Source: Burkholderia sp. H160
GTDB lineage: Bacteria > Pseudomonadota > Gammaproteobacteria > Burkholderiales > Burkholderiaceae
Assembly: GCA_000173575.1 (NCBI GenBank)
Contig: ABYL01000002.1
Location: 80,459-144,458 of the forward strand
Length of the DNA stretch: 64,000 nucleotides
Direction of reading: 5' to 3'
Numbering within the stretch: the stretch's first letter is position 1; each line of letters opens with the position of its first letter. Below the pieces are notes generated by a model. That model saw only the letters and a program-made list of their open reading frames with translations, did not search any database and had not been told where the DNA came from. Below, piece after piece: positions 44,919 to 53,978 of this stretch. The position numbers were made by a program, and so were the translations under genes.

Positions 44919-45618
44919 TCAGACGGCGTGCAGAACGCGTGTGGAGCGGCTGTCCGCGGCGATGGTGGCGGAGGTGTTGGGTGCGGATGCGAGCGCGGTC
45001 GCATAGCTCGACGCGCCCGGCGCGTCATGCGCGCGCTGTGCGTTGAAGGCGAGCGCGAACTGCGCGGCCTGCTGGCCGACGGTCGCGAGCTGCTCGACGA
45101 CCTGGATCGGAGCAGCTGTCCGCGCTATCGAAGCGCGTCTCCAGCGTGTTGATGCCGGCACCGAACGGCGTCGGCCAACCACGCAGCGCGTGCACGATCG
45201 AGCGCAGCGACGTCAGCACGGAGCCGGCCGCCTGCCAGCCGTATGCGGTGACGATGCAGCCCACCGCGCGGCCATCCAGATAGGGGCGCTCGTCGGCGCG
45301 CAAGTCCTCTAGCGTATCGAGCGCGTTCTTCACGAGCCCGGATACGCCGCCGTGATAGCCTGGCGTCGCGATGATCACCGCGTCCGCGCGACGTACGGCC
45401 TCGATCAGCTCCAGCTGTTCGTCGGTGCGAGCAGGCTGTTCCGGCGCGTAGTGCGGCAGGCTATGCAGAAAGGTGCCGCCGAACAGGCGGGTGTGCGCGC
45501 CCGCGGCTTCGGCGCCGCGCAACGCGAACGCGAGCGCGCGCTCGGTCGACGAGGCCGCGCGCGTCGTGCCGCCAATACCGACGACGAGCGGCTGGCGGGA
45601 ATGATCAGATCTGCTCAA
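44919..45618 (-). pseudogene. NADPH-dependent FMN reductase with a frameshift
   Basis: The first frame reads LVVGIGGTTRAASSTERALAFAL, IIATPGYHGGVSGLVKNALDTLED, GCIVTAYGWQAAGSVLTSLRSIVHAL and GINTLETRFDSAD, a flavodoxin-like FMN reductase. Near 45107-45115 the frame is lost. The natural end (VVEQLATVGQQAAQFALAFNAQ) is in a neighbouring frame that stops at 44919. The frame without correction ends in an Arg-rich tail. The likely start is TTG 45618, preceded by AAGGAG; ATG starts further up lie in a repeat. It may be a real mutation or a sequencing error. The core is intact, so residual function cannot be excluded. Confidence 0.75.
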
Positions 45619-45635
45619 CGAAATGCTCCTTCGAT

Positions 45636-45659
45636 TGCGGTTGACGGTGCGGTTGACGG
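45636..45659. repeat. Tandem 12-bp duplication upstream of the FMN reductase
   Basis: TGCGGTTGACGG occurs twice in direct succession, with a partial third copy after it. It lies just upstream of the ribosome binding site of the FMN reductase gene and would encode repeated NRTV if translated from an upstream ATG. It could affect the leader or be slippage-prone. Confidence 0.6.
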
Positions 45660-45930
45660 TCCGGTTCATGCATAACGCATGCGGCGTCAGCGAGGCATGT
45701 GCATGGCTGTGAACGGACCGGCCGAGGCGAACCGGACTTTGAAGCGTCATCTTAATGAGCGGCCGCCGCGCCGCTAAGCGACTTTTTGTTCTAACGATAT
45801 GACCATGCGGCTGCAACTCACCGAGCCCCGCGGCGGTGCCCGTATTCGTGTGTCCGCGTCAGGTCCGCTTCACGATGAGCCGTTTTTTGCATGCTACGAT
45901 GCCCGCATTCCCTGCGAGATCGAGCCCAGC

Positions 45931-46680
45931 ATGGCAACCCTGTATGACACGCTCGGCGTGCCCGCGCACGCCACCGACGACGAAATCAAGCGGGCCTACC
46001 GGAAAGCCGCCATGAAATGGCATCCGGACCGCAACCACGGCGCCGAGGACGTCGCGCGTGCCGCGTTCCAGGAGATCAAGGACGCATACGCGATCCTGTC
46101 CGATGCCGGGCAGCGCAAGGTCTACGACACGGTCTATGCGGAACAGATGCGCGAGTGGGAGGCGCAGCACACCCGCCGGCAACGCGCGCAAGCGGAGCGC
46201 GAGGCGGCGGCGCGCGCGGCCGACGAAGCCGTGTATGCGGAGATGGTGTCGATCGCGATCCGCTTTGCCGACCAAGGCCACAACCGCGACGTGCTGTTCG
46301 GGGTGCTGCTCGGGCGGCAATGCGAAGCCCAGCGTGCCGCGCAGATTGCCGACAGCGTCGCGGCGTTGCAGGCCGCGCGACGCGACGAGGCGGACGCCGC
46401 GCAACCTGTGCCGCGCGCCAGCAAGTCTGCGCAGCGAGCACAAGCGGCGGAGGCTGGAGCGGATGAACCCGAGCTGGAGGAAACCGCGCAAGAAACCAGC
46501 GCGGCATCGAAGGCTTCGAAACGAACGGCGGATCAAGCCGAAGAACAAGCCGCCGCGCACGACACCCCGCACTCCAAACGCGCGAACCACGCGAGGCGCG
46601 ACGAATCCGCCAGCGACGTGCATCCGGCCAGCGCGCTCGGCAATCTTTGGTTCCAGTTCCTCAACGGCCTGAAGTTCTGA
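45931..46680 (+). CDS. J-domain co-chaperone-like protein
   Basis: The 249-residue protein has an N-terminal J domain at residues 1-70 with LYDTLGVPAHATDDEIKRAYRK and the HPD motif in MKWHPDRNHG. A charged helical region (REWEAQHTRRQRAQAEREAAA), a short conserved segment and a disordered Ala/Glu/Lys-rich tail follow. No Gly/Phe-rich or zinc-finger part is present, so it is a class C J protein that could direct DnaK to a specific client. ATG 45931 is chosen because the J domain starts there. The 312 bases upstream hold its promoter and that of the divergent FMN reductase gene. Confidence 0.88.
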   Translation: MATLYDTLGVPAHATDDEIKRAYRKAAMKWHPDRNHGAEDVARAAFQEIKDAYAILSDAGQRKVYDTVYAEQMREWEAQHTRRQRAQAEREAAARAADEAVYAEMVSIAIRFADQGHNRDVLFGVLLGRQCEAQRAAQIADSVAALQAARRDEADAAQPVPRASKSAQRAQAAEAGADEPELEETAQETSAASKASKRTADQAEEQAAAHDTPHSKRANHARRDESASDVHPASALGNLWFQFLNGLKF

Positions 46681-46961
46681 CGCATCACCGCGCAAGTTGC
46701 GCGATGAGCCCGCAGGTGGCCCTTGCGGCGTCGCTTGATGCGACGAATGTTTACAGGGTTTACAGGGTACTGAAAGTGGGGGCCGAACACTGGTACACTG
46801 CTCATCATTCGCTAAGTTGTGCTGCGTGCCCGTGAATCGAGATGCTTGGTGCGAATCCCGTGGCGCAAATAATAAAGGCGCCGTAGTGTCACGGGGGCGC
46901 AAGACTGGCGCGGCACAATTCCGCCCAGAGGCCAATAAAAAAACATCGGTACGGGGTAAGC

Positions 46962-47573
46962 GTGTCCAGAAAATATAAGGTGTTGTTTCTCTGCCGCGAT
47001 AATTCAATCCGCAGCATCATTGCCGAAGCTTTACTGCGCGAACTGGCCGGGCACCGGTTCGACGCGTTCAGCGCGGGCCCTGAACCGGCCGCGCGCCTTC
47101 ATCCGCTCGCGGTTGCGCAATTGCAGCGGGGCATTTCGGGAGGCGCGGTGCTGAGCCCGAAAAGCTGGCTCGAATTCACCGGCGAATGGGCGCCGCGCAT
47201 GGATGTCGTGATCGCGCTCGACGCATTCGTCGGCGGACTGCATGCGCCGGTATTTCCCGGCGCTCCGGCGTTTGTCGATTGGACTATTGCCGATCCGCTC
47301 GCGGGCGGTCACGTGTCCGCTGATGAGCAGGCCCGTCTTTTCGACAAGACGTTCTGGCGCATCGTGCGGCAGGTCAGCGCGTTTATCGAGCTGCCGCAAT
47401 ACGCGCAGCCTGCCTCGAATCGCGCCGATGCGGCGAATGCCATCGATACTGGGAATACCGTGAATGCCGTGGATGTGGCAAGCGGTGGCGCCAAACCGGT
47501 GCGTGGCAAGGCGGTTCATTTCGAAGCCGCGGCGATTACGACCGTGTCTTCGAGCGCGGCGGCTTGCACCTAG
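46962..47573 (+). CDS. Low-molecular-weight phosphatase / arsenate-reductase-like protein
   Basis: The 203-residue protein starts at GTG with the fold of low-molecular-weight phosphatases. The P-loop reads LFLCRDNSIRS (C-x5-R with Asn-Ser as in ArsC-type reductases), and ADPLAGGHVS supplies the late Asp-Pro of the family. The first 145 residues cover the domain; the remaining 55 form a low-complexity tail (repeated N-A-x-D/T units). Tyrosine phosphatase and arsenate reductase functions are both possible. Its last four bases overlap the convergent H-NS-type gene. Confidence 0.8.
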   Translation: MSRKYKVLFLCRDNSIRSIIAEALLRELAGHRFDAFSAGPEPAARLHPLAVAQLQRGISGGAVLSPKSWLEFTGEWAPRMDVVIALDAFVGGLHAPVFPGAPAFVDWTIADPLAGGHVSADEQARLFDKTFWRIVRQVSAFIELPQYAQPASNRADAANAIDTGNTVNAVDVASGGAKPVRGKAVHFEAAAITTVSSSAAACT

Positions 47574-47896
47574 CGGCTATTCTGGCGCCCGAGCCGGGTG
47601 CCGGCGAACGGGTCATTCGACCAGTCGACCTGTTTTTTCGGTTGTGGTGCGGGCGCCGGTTTTTCGGACAGTTCGAAATGCTCGATGCTCTGGCCGGCGC
47701 TAATAGCCTGCTTCAACCATTGAGGCATTTCGCCGTTGCCGTCCCAGCTGTCTCCGGTTGCATTGCGATAGCGCTCGTTCTTTTTCGCCAATGACTCGGT
47801 CGCCAGCGCGGCAGCAAGGTCTTCTGGTCTGATACCAAACTCGTCCATACGATGGCGGAGATATGCAATGATGCTATCTCGCTTCCTTTCGTCCAT
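47570..47896 (-). CDS. Small H-NS-family nucleoid-associated protein
   Basis: The 108-residue protein has a short N-terminal helical part (MDERKRDSIIAYLRHRMDEFGI). An H-NS-type C-terminal DNA-binding segment follows, with YRNATGDSWDGNGEMPQWLKQ, related to the W-G-G-P-W pattern of the family, and a tail rich in Pro and Lys. Such short H-NS relatives are numerous in Burkholderiaceae and bind AT-rich DNA. A GGACAAAT-type purine stretch precedes the ATG. It could silence the accessory DNA in this window, but nothing in the sequence shows this. Confidence 0.82.
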   Translation of the reverse strand: MDERKRDSIIAYLRHRMDEFGIRPEDLAAALATESLAKKNERYRNATGDSWDGNGEMPQWLKQAISAGQSIEHFELSEKPAPAPQPKKQVDWSNDPFAGTRLGRQNSR

Positions 47897-48684
47897 AGGA
47901 TATTTGTCCTTCTAAAACGTGCAGCGTACTGTCAAAGATAGATTGCAGGAAAAAAGCGGCGAAGCGTCGAGCCCGACTGGATGGGGCCGTCCTGCGGTGG
48001 GTTGTCGACTGAAGGGAATGTCATGTGCCGGGTTAAAAAACGTTGCTCCCTGAATTGCATTACGGCCTGTGACAAACATGGCCGCCGGAACAACCGACCC
48101 TCAAACTGAGAGTCCGAATCAGCAAATATTTCAGCATGTCGCAGCGCTGCAAACGAGGCCGGTAAGCCTGACGTTCGCCAGGAAAAACTCTCTGTCTCGT
48201 TGCAATGATTGCGAATGGATGGAACTATTCCACGCTGTCCGTCTTTCACCGGACTTTCGTCGACGTGCGGGTGCCGCTTTTTGTGCTTATTAGCAACATC
48301 ATAACGCAATGCGAGCGCAAAGCACGCCTTGTTCACATTGATTTTGTCAGTGGATGCGGTTTATCGAACGCTGTCGGCAATTGACCACGCTGCTGGAAGC
48401 CACGGGATTGAATTCCGGTAGCCGCGAGCTATAAAAGAAAGATGAAAAACCGCGCAGTGCTGACTTACAGCCAGCTTGTGTGCGCCGATTCCGCCGACGC
48501 GCGGGAACGCGTCATGGATGGCTTGCAGGCGCGGCAATTCTACATATGTTTAGTTCGATGACCCGTCGCAGCAGTAGCGCATTGGCATCGACCCGTTCTT
48601 CAGCCCCTTTGGGCAGGTTGGCTTTTCGCGGATCAATTCTTGTGGAGGACGAACACTGCTGCGCCGGATTCGAGGAGTCCGGAA
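47897..48684. other. AT-richer spacer of about 790 bases
   Basis: No convincing gene is present. A minus-strand frame of 134 residues at 47932-48336 lacks a ribosome binding site and any recognisable motif. Base composition is more AT-rich than in the neighbours, especially at 47900-48480, which fits a regulatory region or decayed DNA upstream of the small exported protein gene. Confidence 0.4.
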
Positions 48685-48993
48685 ATGAGAGTACGTTTAT
48701 TGATGATTGCCGCAACCGCCGTTCTGTGTCTCATGCCGAGAACGGCCAGAGCGGCGGAGTTGAGCGGCCAGGCGGACCCCGACATGGCGGGGCGCGCGAT
48801 GATGCAACAGAATGCGAACGAATCGGCGCAGGCAACGACCGACATGTCGTTCGGTCGGAACTGGGATTCGCGCGAGCAGGGCATGCGCAACGCGTCGTAT
48901 GGCGGTGTCCCCGCGGGCGAGTCGCAAGCGGGAGGCCGACGCGGTCAGTCCTGCTCGTTTGGCACGGAGTGCAGGACTTATTTCGGTCAATGA
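48685..48993 (+). CDS. Small exported protein
   Basis: The 102-residue protein has a signal peptide (RVRLLMIAATAVLCLMPRTARA, cleavage near ARAAE). The mature part is hydrophilic, rich in Gly, Asn, Gln and Met, and ends with two Cys in SCSFGTECRTYFG that may form a disulfide. A GAGGAG ribosome binding site precedes the ATG, so this start is preferred over one 15 codons upstream. I do not recognise the family. Confidence 0.75.
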   Translation: MRVRLLMIAATAVLCLMPRTARAAELSGQADPDMAGRAMMQQNANESAQATTDMSFGRNWDSREQGMRNASYGGVPAGESQAGGRRGQSCSFGTECRTYFGQ

Positions 48994-49125
48994 CCCGTTC
49001 GCGTCCGGCAGCGGGGCGCCTCGAATCGCGCGTGCTGTGCACAACGCGGGATCACTAAGCGACAATCAGGTGCGGCGCTTTGCCGCCGCCACTTTTCAGG
49101 CGCTTGCCCGCAAGCGCCCGTAATT

Positions 49126-49404
49126 TCACACGAAAGCCAATCCTCGCTGCATCTGACCGCTGCGCTCGCCGATGTGCGCGACGATATCGTCGACGCCACG
49201 CGCCGTATGGTCGTGTTCCGCTGCTGCGTAGTAGCCGCGGAATTCATCGAGCAGAGCGCGCCATGACGCATGCCAGCGCGTTTCCCTCAGACAGACGCCG
49301 GACGAATCGGCAATACGCAAGACACCGTTGTCCGGATAGAAAGTCAGCGTGACGAGGCGGCCGTCGATGACGCAAGCGGCGGTGCAGGGGCGGGGCGTGA
49401 CCAT
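49126..49404 (-). CDS. Small protein of unknown function
   Basis: The 92-residue protein has an antiparallel strand pattern at the start (AACVIDGRLVTLTFYPDNGVLRIAD) and a helical C-terminal half with RALLDEFRGYYAAAEHDH. No signal peptide or known motif. AAAGGA precedes the ATG at 49404; an in-frame Met 27 codons upstream is a less likely start. It lies convergent to the preceding small exported protein gene. Confidence 0.6.
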   Translation of the reverse strand: MVTPRPCTAACVIDGRLVTLTFYPDNGVLRIADSSGVCLRETRWHASWRALLDEFRGYYAAAEHDHTARGVDDIVAHIGERSGQMQRGLAFV

Positions 49405-49945
49405 GTGAGGTGTCCTTTCGATAAACCAATGAGTGCGCGTTGCGTGCTTACGGGAAATTGAGCAAACGCTGTGCCTACTGCACATACTGTGCGCACCAGC
49501 TCTGGCTTCCTTTCACTTCGCTTTAGCGGCAAATTCCGCTCGATCAACCCAGCGGTATCAACGCAGAGATATCGGCAGTATTCCAGTAATTGACGACAAT
49601 TTTTTGTACGCGTCGCACCGTGATGGGCAATAGCTTCAGTATCAACCATTAAGGGTTTCTGCTGACTTACGGCTTGCGCGCAGCATGCCGCGAACTATGA
49701 ACTACGACGCATAGCCAGCTTCCCACTCGATGCGCGATATTTTCGCGCTCTATGAATCGCCAACCCATCATCAAGATTAGAATCGAACCGCCTTTGGTTT
49801 CAAAAGCGGAACCCCGTTTGATCGCAGCGATGAATAGTCCCGTTTCTTTTATTCCATGCATTCGCACTTGCGGCTGCGGCGTGTAGTACGCGATTTGCGA
49901 CAAATGCATTGGCCGTAACGACGACGCAATCAAAAGGAGCATTTC
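49405..49945. other. Spacer of about 540 bases
   Basis: No convincing gene on either strand. The final 20 bases carry the AAAGGAG ribosome binding site of the next gene. Longer frames, such as the minus-strand one at 49667-50305, overlap the real gene and are shadows. Confidence 0.4.
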
Positions 49946-50563
49946 ATGGCTTGCAAGACAACGGGTTCGGGGCACGCACGAGTGAAGGGGATCACGGTGG
50001 CGCTGGCGATTTCCGTCGCGGCGGCGGCTCCGTCCTGGGCCCAGGACAACGCGTCGGCGCCCGCGCCGGAGCAGAAGGCAATCGGCGCGGTGGCGCTGCT
50101 GCACGTTCAGGCGCGCGTCGTCGCGATCGATCCCAAGACGAACAGCGTGACGCTGCGCGGCCCGCAAGGCGGCGAGGAAACCTTTGACGTGAATCCGGAA
50201 GCTGCCGACGTCAGCAAGCTGCATATCGGCGACACCGTGAAGATTGCGTACAAGAAAGCGATGCTGGTCGGCGTCGACAAACTCGCGCCGAACGGTATTC
50301 GCCAACGCATCGATACCGAAGTCACGCAGCCGGCGGCCAATGGCGTCGTGGCGTCGGCGCGGCGCGTCGAGGTCGTGGCGACGGTGCGCAAGATCGATCG
50401 CAAGCAGCGCACGATCACGCTGCGCGGGCCGAACCGCACGGAAACGCTCGACGTGTCGCCGGATATTCCACTCGAGAAACTGAAGGTGGGCGATTCCGTT
50501 CGCGCGGTGTTCGTGTCGGCCATCGCGGCGGCGGTGTCGCGCGATGGCACGGACGTCAAATAA
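49946..50563 (+). CDS. Exported protein with two repeated beta modules
   Basis: The 205-residue protein has a signal peptide (GITVALAISVAAAAPSWAQ). Two modules of about 50 residues follow: VQARVVAIDPKTNSVTLRGP then IGDTVKIAYKKA, and VVATVRKIDRKQRTITLRGP then VGDSVRAVFVSA. They share the strand-turn-strand pattern V..id...rtvtLrGP..gd.V. This is similar to small OB-like or SH3-like exported modules, with no defined function. A strong AAAGGAG precedes the ATG. Confidence 0.78.
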   Translation: MACKTTGSGHARVKGITVALAISVAAAAPSWAQDNASAPAPEQKAIGAVALLHVQARVVAIDPKTNSVTLRGPQGGEETFDVNPEAADVSKLHIGDTVKIAYKKAMLVGVDKLAPNGIRQRIDTEVTQPAANGVVASARRVEVVATVRKIDRKQRTITLRGPNRTETLDVSPDIPLEKLKVGDSVRAVFVSAIAAAVSRDGTDVK

Positions 50564-50713
50564 CGGCGATTAGTTAAGAAGGCGTAAATAAACTACGCTG
50601 AAACGTATCGAGGCGCGCGACATCGAACGGCAACCGGAGGTTCGACGTCGCGCACCGGCCAGTGCGGCTCAGGTTTCACTATGGTCATCGCGTCGCGCGC
50701 GAAGGAGTAGGGA

Positions 50714-50947
50714 ATGGAACAGAGCGAATCGGAATCCACCGCCGAATCGGAGCGCAAGAGGCTGATCCGCAGCAAGATACACGTCGGCCTCGCGGCGGTC
50801 GGCACCTTGTCGTCGGTCTTCGGGATCGGCATTGCGATCATCGGCGGTATCAACTTCGATCGGACCAAGGTGCTGGTCGGCGTCGGCATCATCGCTGTGT
50901 CGACCATTCTTTATGTTTCGATGCTGTTCATCGCGGCCAATGACTAG
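50714..50947 (+). CDS. Small two-helix membrane protein
   Basis: The 77-residue protein has a charged N-terminus (ESTAESERKRLIRSK) and two hydrophobic helices: HVGLAAVGTLSSVFGIGIAIIGGI and VLVGVGIIAVSTILYVSMLFIA. GAAGGAGTAG precedes the ATG. Such proteins are common and unassigned. It lies between an exported protein gene and the start of the L-rhamnose locus. Confidence 0.72.
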   Translation: MEQSESESTAESERKRLIRSKIHVGLAAVGTLSSVFGIGIAIIGGINFDRTKVLVGVGIIAVSTILYVSMLFIAAND

Positions 50948-51100
50948 CGCCCTTCGCCTCCCACTATAGCTGTCGATCCACTTTTGCTATCGCCCCCTCC
51001 AATAGTCGAATTGTTGGCGAATCGCACCGCCCGTATATTGACCGCAGCGATATACAACAACTCGATGGCACGCCGCACGGCGGCTCACAGGAGCACAGCA

Positions 51101-51853
51101 ATGAATCGGATCGATCTGGAGGGGCGCGCGGTCGTCATCACGGGCGGCGCGCGCGGCATCGGCTACGCGGTCGCGCAGCGGGCGTTGCAGTCGGGCGCGT
51201 CGGTCGCGCTGTGGGACGTCGATAGCGAACGCCTCGCGCGCAGCCAGCGCGAGCTGGGCGAACTCGGCAAGGTCAGCGCCGTCACGGTCGAGCTGACCGA
51301 TGAAGCCGCGGTGGAACAGGCTACCGCGCAAACGGTCGCCGAACATGGCTCGATCGACGTGCTGATCAACTCCGCGGGCATCACCGGTGGCATCGGTTCG
51401 ACGTGGGAGCTCGCGCCCGACGTGTGGCGCCGCGTGATCGACGTGAACCTGATCGGCCCGTATCTGACCTGCCGCGCCGTCGTACCGCAGATGCTGAAGC
51501 AGGGCTATGGGCGCATCGTCAATATCGCGTCAGTGGCGGGCAAGGAGGGCAATCCGAATGCTTCGCACTACAGCGCATCGAAAGCGGGGTTGATCGGGCT
51601 GACCAAGTCGCTCGGCAAAGAACTCGCGACCAGAAACATCCTCGTCAATGCGGTCACTCCGGCCGCGGCAAAAACCGAGATCTTCAATTCGATGTCGCAG
51701 CAGCACATCGACTACATGCTGTCGAAGATTCCGATGAACCGTTTCCTTCTGCCGGAAGAAGCGGCGTCGCTGATCCTGTGGCTGTCTTCCGAAGACTGCG
51801 CGTTCAGCACCGGCTCGGTGTTCGACCTGTCCGGCGGCCGCGCCACCTACTGA
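51101..51853 (+). CDS. SDR dehydrogenase, probable 2-keto-3-deoxy-L-rhamnonate 4-dehydrogenase
   Basis: The 250-residue classical SDR has TGGARGIG, INSAG in VLINSAGITGG, NIASVAGKEG and HYSASKAG (YxxxK). Its place beside L-rhamnonate dehydratase and L-rhamnose dehydrogenase suggests that it oxidises 2-keto-3-deoxy-L-rhamnonate at C-4, the LRA5 step of the diketo-hydrolase version of the pathway. The assignment comes from context; by sequence alone it is a general SDR. CAGGAG precedes the ATG at 51101. First gene of the cluster. Confidence 0.85.
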   Translation: MNRIDLEGRAVVITGGARGIGYAVAQRALQSGASVALWDVDSERLARSQRELGELGKVSAVTVELTDEAAVEQATAQTVAEHGSIDVLINSAGITGGIGSTWELAPDVWRRVIDVNLIGPYLTCRAVVPQMLKQGYGRIVNIASVAGKEGNPNASHYSASKAGLIGLTKSLGKELATRNILVNAVTPAAAKTEIFNSMSQQHIDYMLSKIPMNRFLLPEEAASLILWLSSEDCAFSTGSVFDLSGGRATY

Positions 51854-51949
51854 GCGCGCTGCCCACGGATTGCACGCCTAGTGCGTATTGCACACGCGTC
51901 GAACGCGCGTTACCGAGCTGCGTCGACGCCTCTCTCACGGAGCCCTTAA

Positions 51950-53128
51950 ATGGCCATGCCTACCATCCGGCACGTGCGTGCCTCCATCGTTCGCGGCGGC
52001 GGCGCCGACTATCACGATCAGGCCGGCGGACACTGGATCGACGATCACATCGCGACGCCGATGGCGCGTTATCCCGAGTATCGCCAGAGCCGCCAGTCGT
52101 TCGGCATCAACGTGCTCGGCACGCTGGTCGTCGAGATCGAGGCAAGCGACGGAACAGTGGGCTTCGCGGTGACGACCGGCGGCGAGATCGGCGCGTTCAT
52201 CGTCGAGAAGCATCTCGCGCGATTTCTTGAAGGGCAGCTCGTGACCGACATCGAGAAGATGTGGGATCAGATGTACTTCGCGACGCTGTACTACGGGCGC
52301 AAGGGCATCGTGCTCAACACGATTTCCGGCGTCGATCTGGCGCTCTGGGATCTGCTCGCGAAGGTTCGCAAGGAGCCCGTGTATCAGCTATTGGGCGGAC
52401 CCGTGCGCGACGAGCTGGTGTTCTACGCGACCGGCGCGCGCCCCGATCTCGCAAAGGAGATGGGCTTCATCGGCGGCAAGCTGCCGTTGCAGCATGGTCC
52501 CGCGGAAGGCGAAGAAGGACTTAAACAGAACCTCGACAAACTTGCCGATATGCGTTCGCGCGTCGGCGACGACTTCTGGCTGATGTATGACTGCTGGATG
52601 AGCCTCGACGTGCGCTACGCGACGCGGCTCGCGCAAGGCGCGCATGAATACGGCCTCAAATGGCTCGAGGAATGCCTTCCGCCTGACGATTACTGGGGTT
52701 ACGCCGAACTGCGCCGTAACGTGCCACGCGGCATGATGGTGTCGACCGGCGAGCACGAGGCGACGCGCTGGGGCTTCCGGATGCTGCTCGAGATGCAGTG
52801 CTGCGATCTGATCCAGCCGGACGTCGGCTGGTGCGGCGGCATCACCGAGCTGATCAAGATATCCGCGCTCGCTGATGCGCACAACGTGATGGTGGTGCCG
52901 CATGGCTCGTCGGTATACAGCTATCACTTCGTCGTCACGCGCCACAACTCGCCGTTCTCCGAGTTCCTGATGATGGCGCCGAAAGCCGACGAAGTCGTGC
53001 CGATGTTCAACCCGCTGTTGCTCGACGAACCGGTGCCCGTGAACGGACGCATGAAGGTACCGGACACGCCGGGCTTCGGTGTGCGGCTCAATCCGCAATG
53101 CGCGCTGGTGCGGCCTTATCAGCATTGA
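51950..53128 (+). CDS. rhmD: L-rhamnonate dehydratase
   Basis: The 392-residue enolase-superfamily enzyme begins [19 protein letters not shown] and has [43 protein letters not shown] (metal Asp), [27 protein letters not shown] and [11 protein letters not shown]. This set is specific for L-rhamnonate dehydratases of the mandelate racemase subgroup. It removes water from L-rhamnonate to give 2-keto-3-deoxy-L-rhamnonate. GGAG lies close before the ATG. It is co-directional with the dehydrogenase genes on both sides. Confidence 0.93.
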   Translation: MAMPTIRHVRASIVRGGGADYHDQAGGHWIDDHIATPMARYPEYRQSRQSFGINVLGTLVVEIEASDGTVGFAVTTGGEIGAFIVEKHLARFLEGQLVTDIEKMWDQMYFATLYYGRKGIVLNTISGVDLALWDLLAKVRKEPVYQLLGGPVRDELVFYATGARPDLAKEMGFIGGKLPLQHGPAEGEEGLKQNLDKLADMRSRVGDDFWLMYDCWMSLDVRYATRLAQGAHEYGLKWLEECLPPDDYWGYAELRRNVPRGMMVSTGEHEATRWGFRMLLEMQCCDLIQPDVGWCGGITELIKISALADAHNVMVVPHGSSVYSYHFVVTRHNSPFSEFLMMAPKADEVVPMFNPLLLDEPVPVNGRMKVPDTPGFGVRLNPQCALVRPYQH

Positions 53129-53176
53129 ACGTGGTGAACGATTGTCGAACGAAGAACCCCGGCAAAGGAGACTAAC

Positions 53177-53959
53177 GTGCTGCTCAAGGACAAGGTCGTG
53201 ATCGTCACTGGTGGCTCGCGCGGCATCGGACGCGCGATCGCGGTGGCCAGCGCCCGCGAAGGCGCGGACGTGGCAATCAACTACTGGGGCGACAACGACG
53301 CGTCGTATGGCCGGCGCTCGGCGGTCGCGGAAGTGGTCGGCGAAATCGAGGCGTTGGGGCGACGCGTTATCGCGGTGGAAGGCAACGTCGCGGCGCGCGA
53401 CACTGGCCAGGATCTGGTGCGCCGCACGGTCGACGCGTTCGGCAAGGTCGACGTGCTCGCGAGCAATGCCGGCATCTGCCCGTTCCACGCGTTTCTCGAC
53501 ATGCCGGCGGAGGTGCTCGAATCGACGGTCGCGGTCAACCTGAACGGCGCGTTCTATGTGACGCAGGCCGCCGCGCAGCAGATGAAAAAGCAGGGCACCG
53601 GCGGCGCGATCGTCGCGACGAGTTCGATCAGCGCCTTGGTGGGCGGCGGTATGCAGACGCATTACACGCCGACCAAGGCCGGCGTGCATTCGCTGATGCA
53701 GTCGTGCGCGATTGCGTTGGGACCGTTCGGCATCCGCTGCAACTCGGTGATGCCGGGCACGATCGCCACCGACCTCAATGCCGAAGATCTCGCCGACGAA
53801 GCGAAGAAGGCCTACTTCGAGAAGCGCATTCCGCTCGGCCGCCTCGGGCATCCCGACGACGTCGCCGATTGCGTCGTGTTTCTCGCGTCGGACCGCGCGC
53901 GCTATGTGACGGGCGCGGCGCTGCTCGTCGACGGCGGCCTGTTCGTCAATCTGCAATAA
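53177..53959 (+). CDS. L-rhamnose 1-dehydrogenase (SDR)
   Basis: The 260-residue SDR starts at GTG (AAAGGAG upstream) with VIVTGGSRGIGRAIA, ASNAGICPFHAFLDM, TSSISALVGGG, HYTPTKAG (YxxxK) and the C-terminal GAALLVDGGLFVN. This form, including the insert DNDASYGRRSAVAEV, agrees with L-rhamnose/L-fucose 1-dehydrogenases that oxidise the sugar to a lactone with NAD(P)+. The neighbouring rhamnonate dehydratase and mutarotase support rhamnose. It is followed on the other strand by the LysR gene after 19 bases. Confidence 0.9.
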   Translation: MLLKDKVVIVTGGSRGIGRAIAVASAREGADVAINYWGDNDASYGRRSAVAEVVGEIEALGRRVIAVEGNVAARDTGQDLVRRTVDAFGKVDVLASNAGICPFHAFLDMPAEVLESTVAVNLNGAFYVTQAAAQQMKKQGTGGAIVATSSISALVGGGMQTHYTPTKAGVHSLMQSCAIALGPFGIRCNSVMPGTIATDLNAEDLADEAKKAYFEKRIPLGRLGHPDDVADCVVFLASDRARYVTGAALLVDGGLFVNLQ

Positions 53960-53978
53960 GCGACGCGCGATGCGGGCG

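Noticed and set aside
46750-46767. Short tandem TTTACAGGG repeat
   Set aside because: Only two copies of nine bases with no link to a gene or a known site; likely chance.
46800-46961. Structured-looking leader before the phosphatase gene, considered as a riboswitch
   Set aside because: GC-rich pairing is possible but no conserved box of a cobalamin or other known riboswitch can be recognised.
47932-48336. Minus-strand frame of 134 residues
   Set aside because: Lies in an AT-richer spacer without a ribosome binding site; the sequence has no domain-like pattern.
52388-53956. Minus-strand frame of 522 residues over the rhamnose enzymes
   Set aside because: Mirror frame of rhmD and the SDR gene, with low-complexity composition and no recognisable domain.
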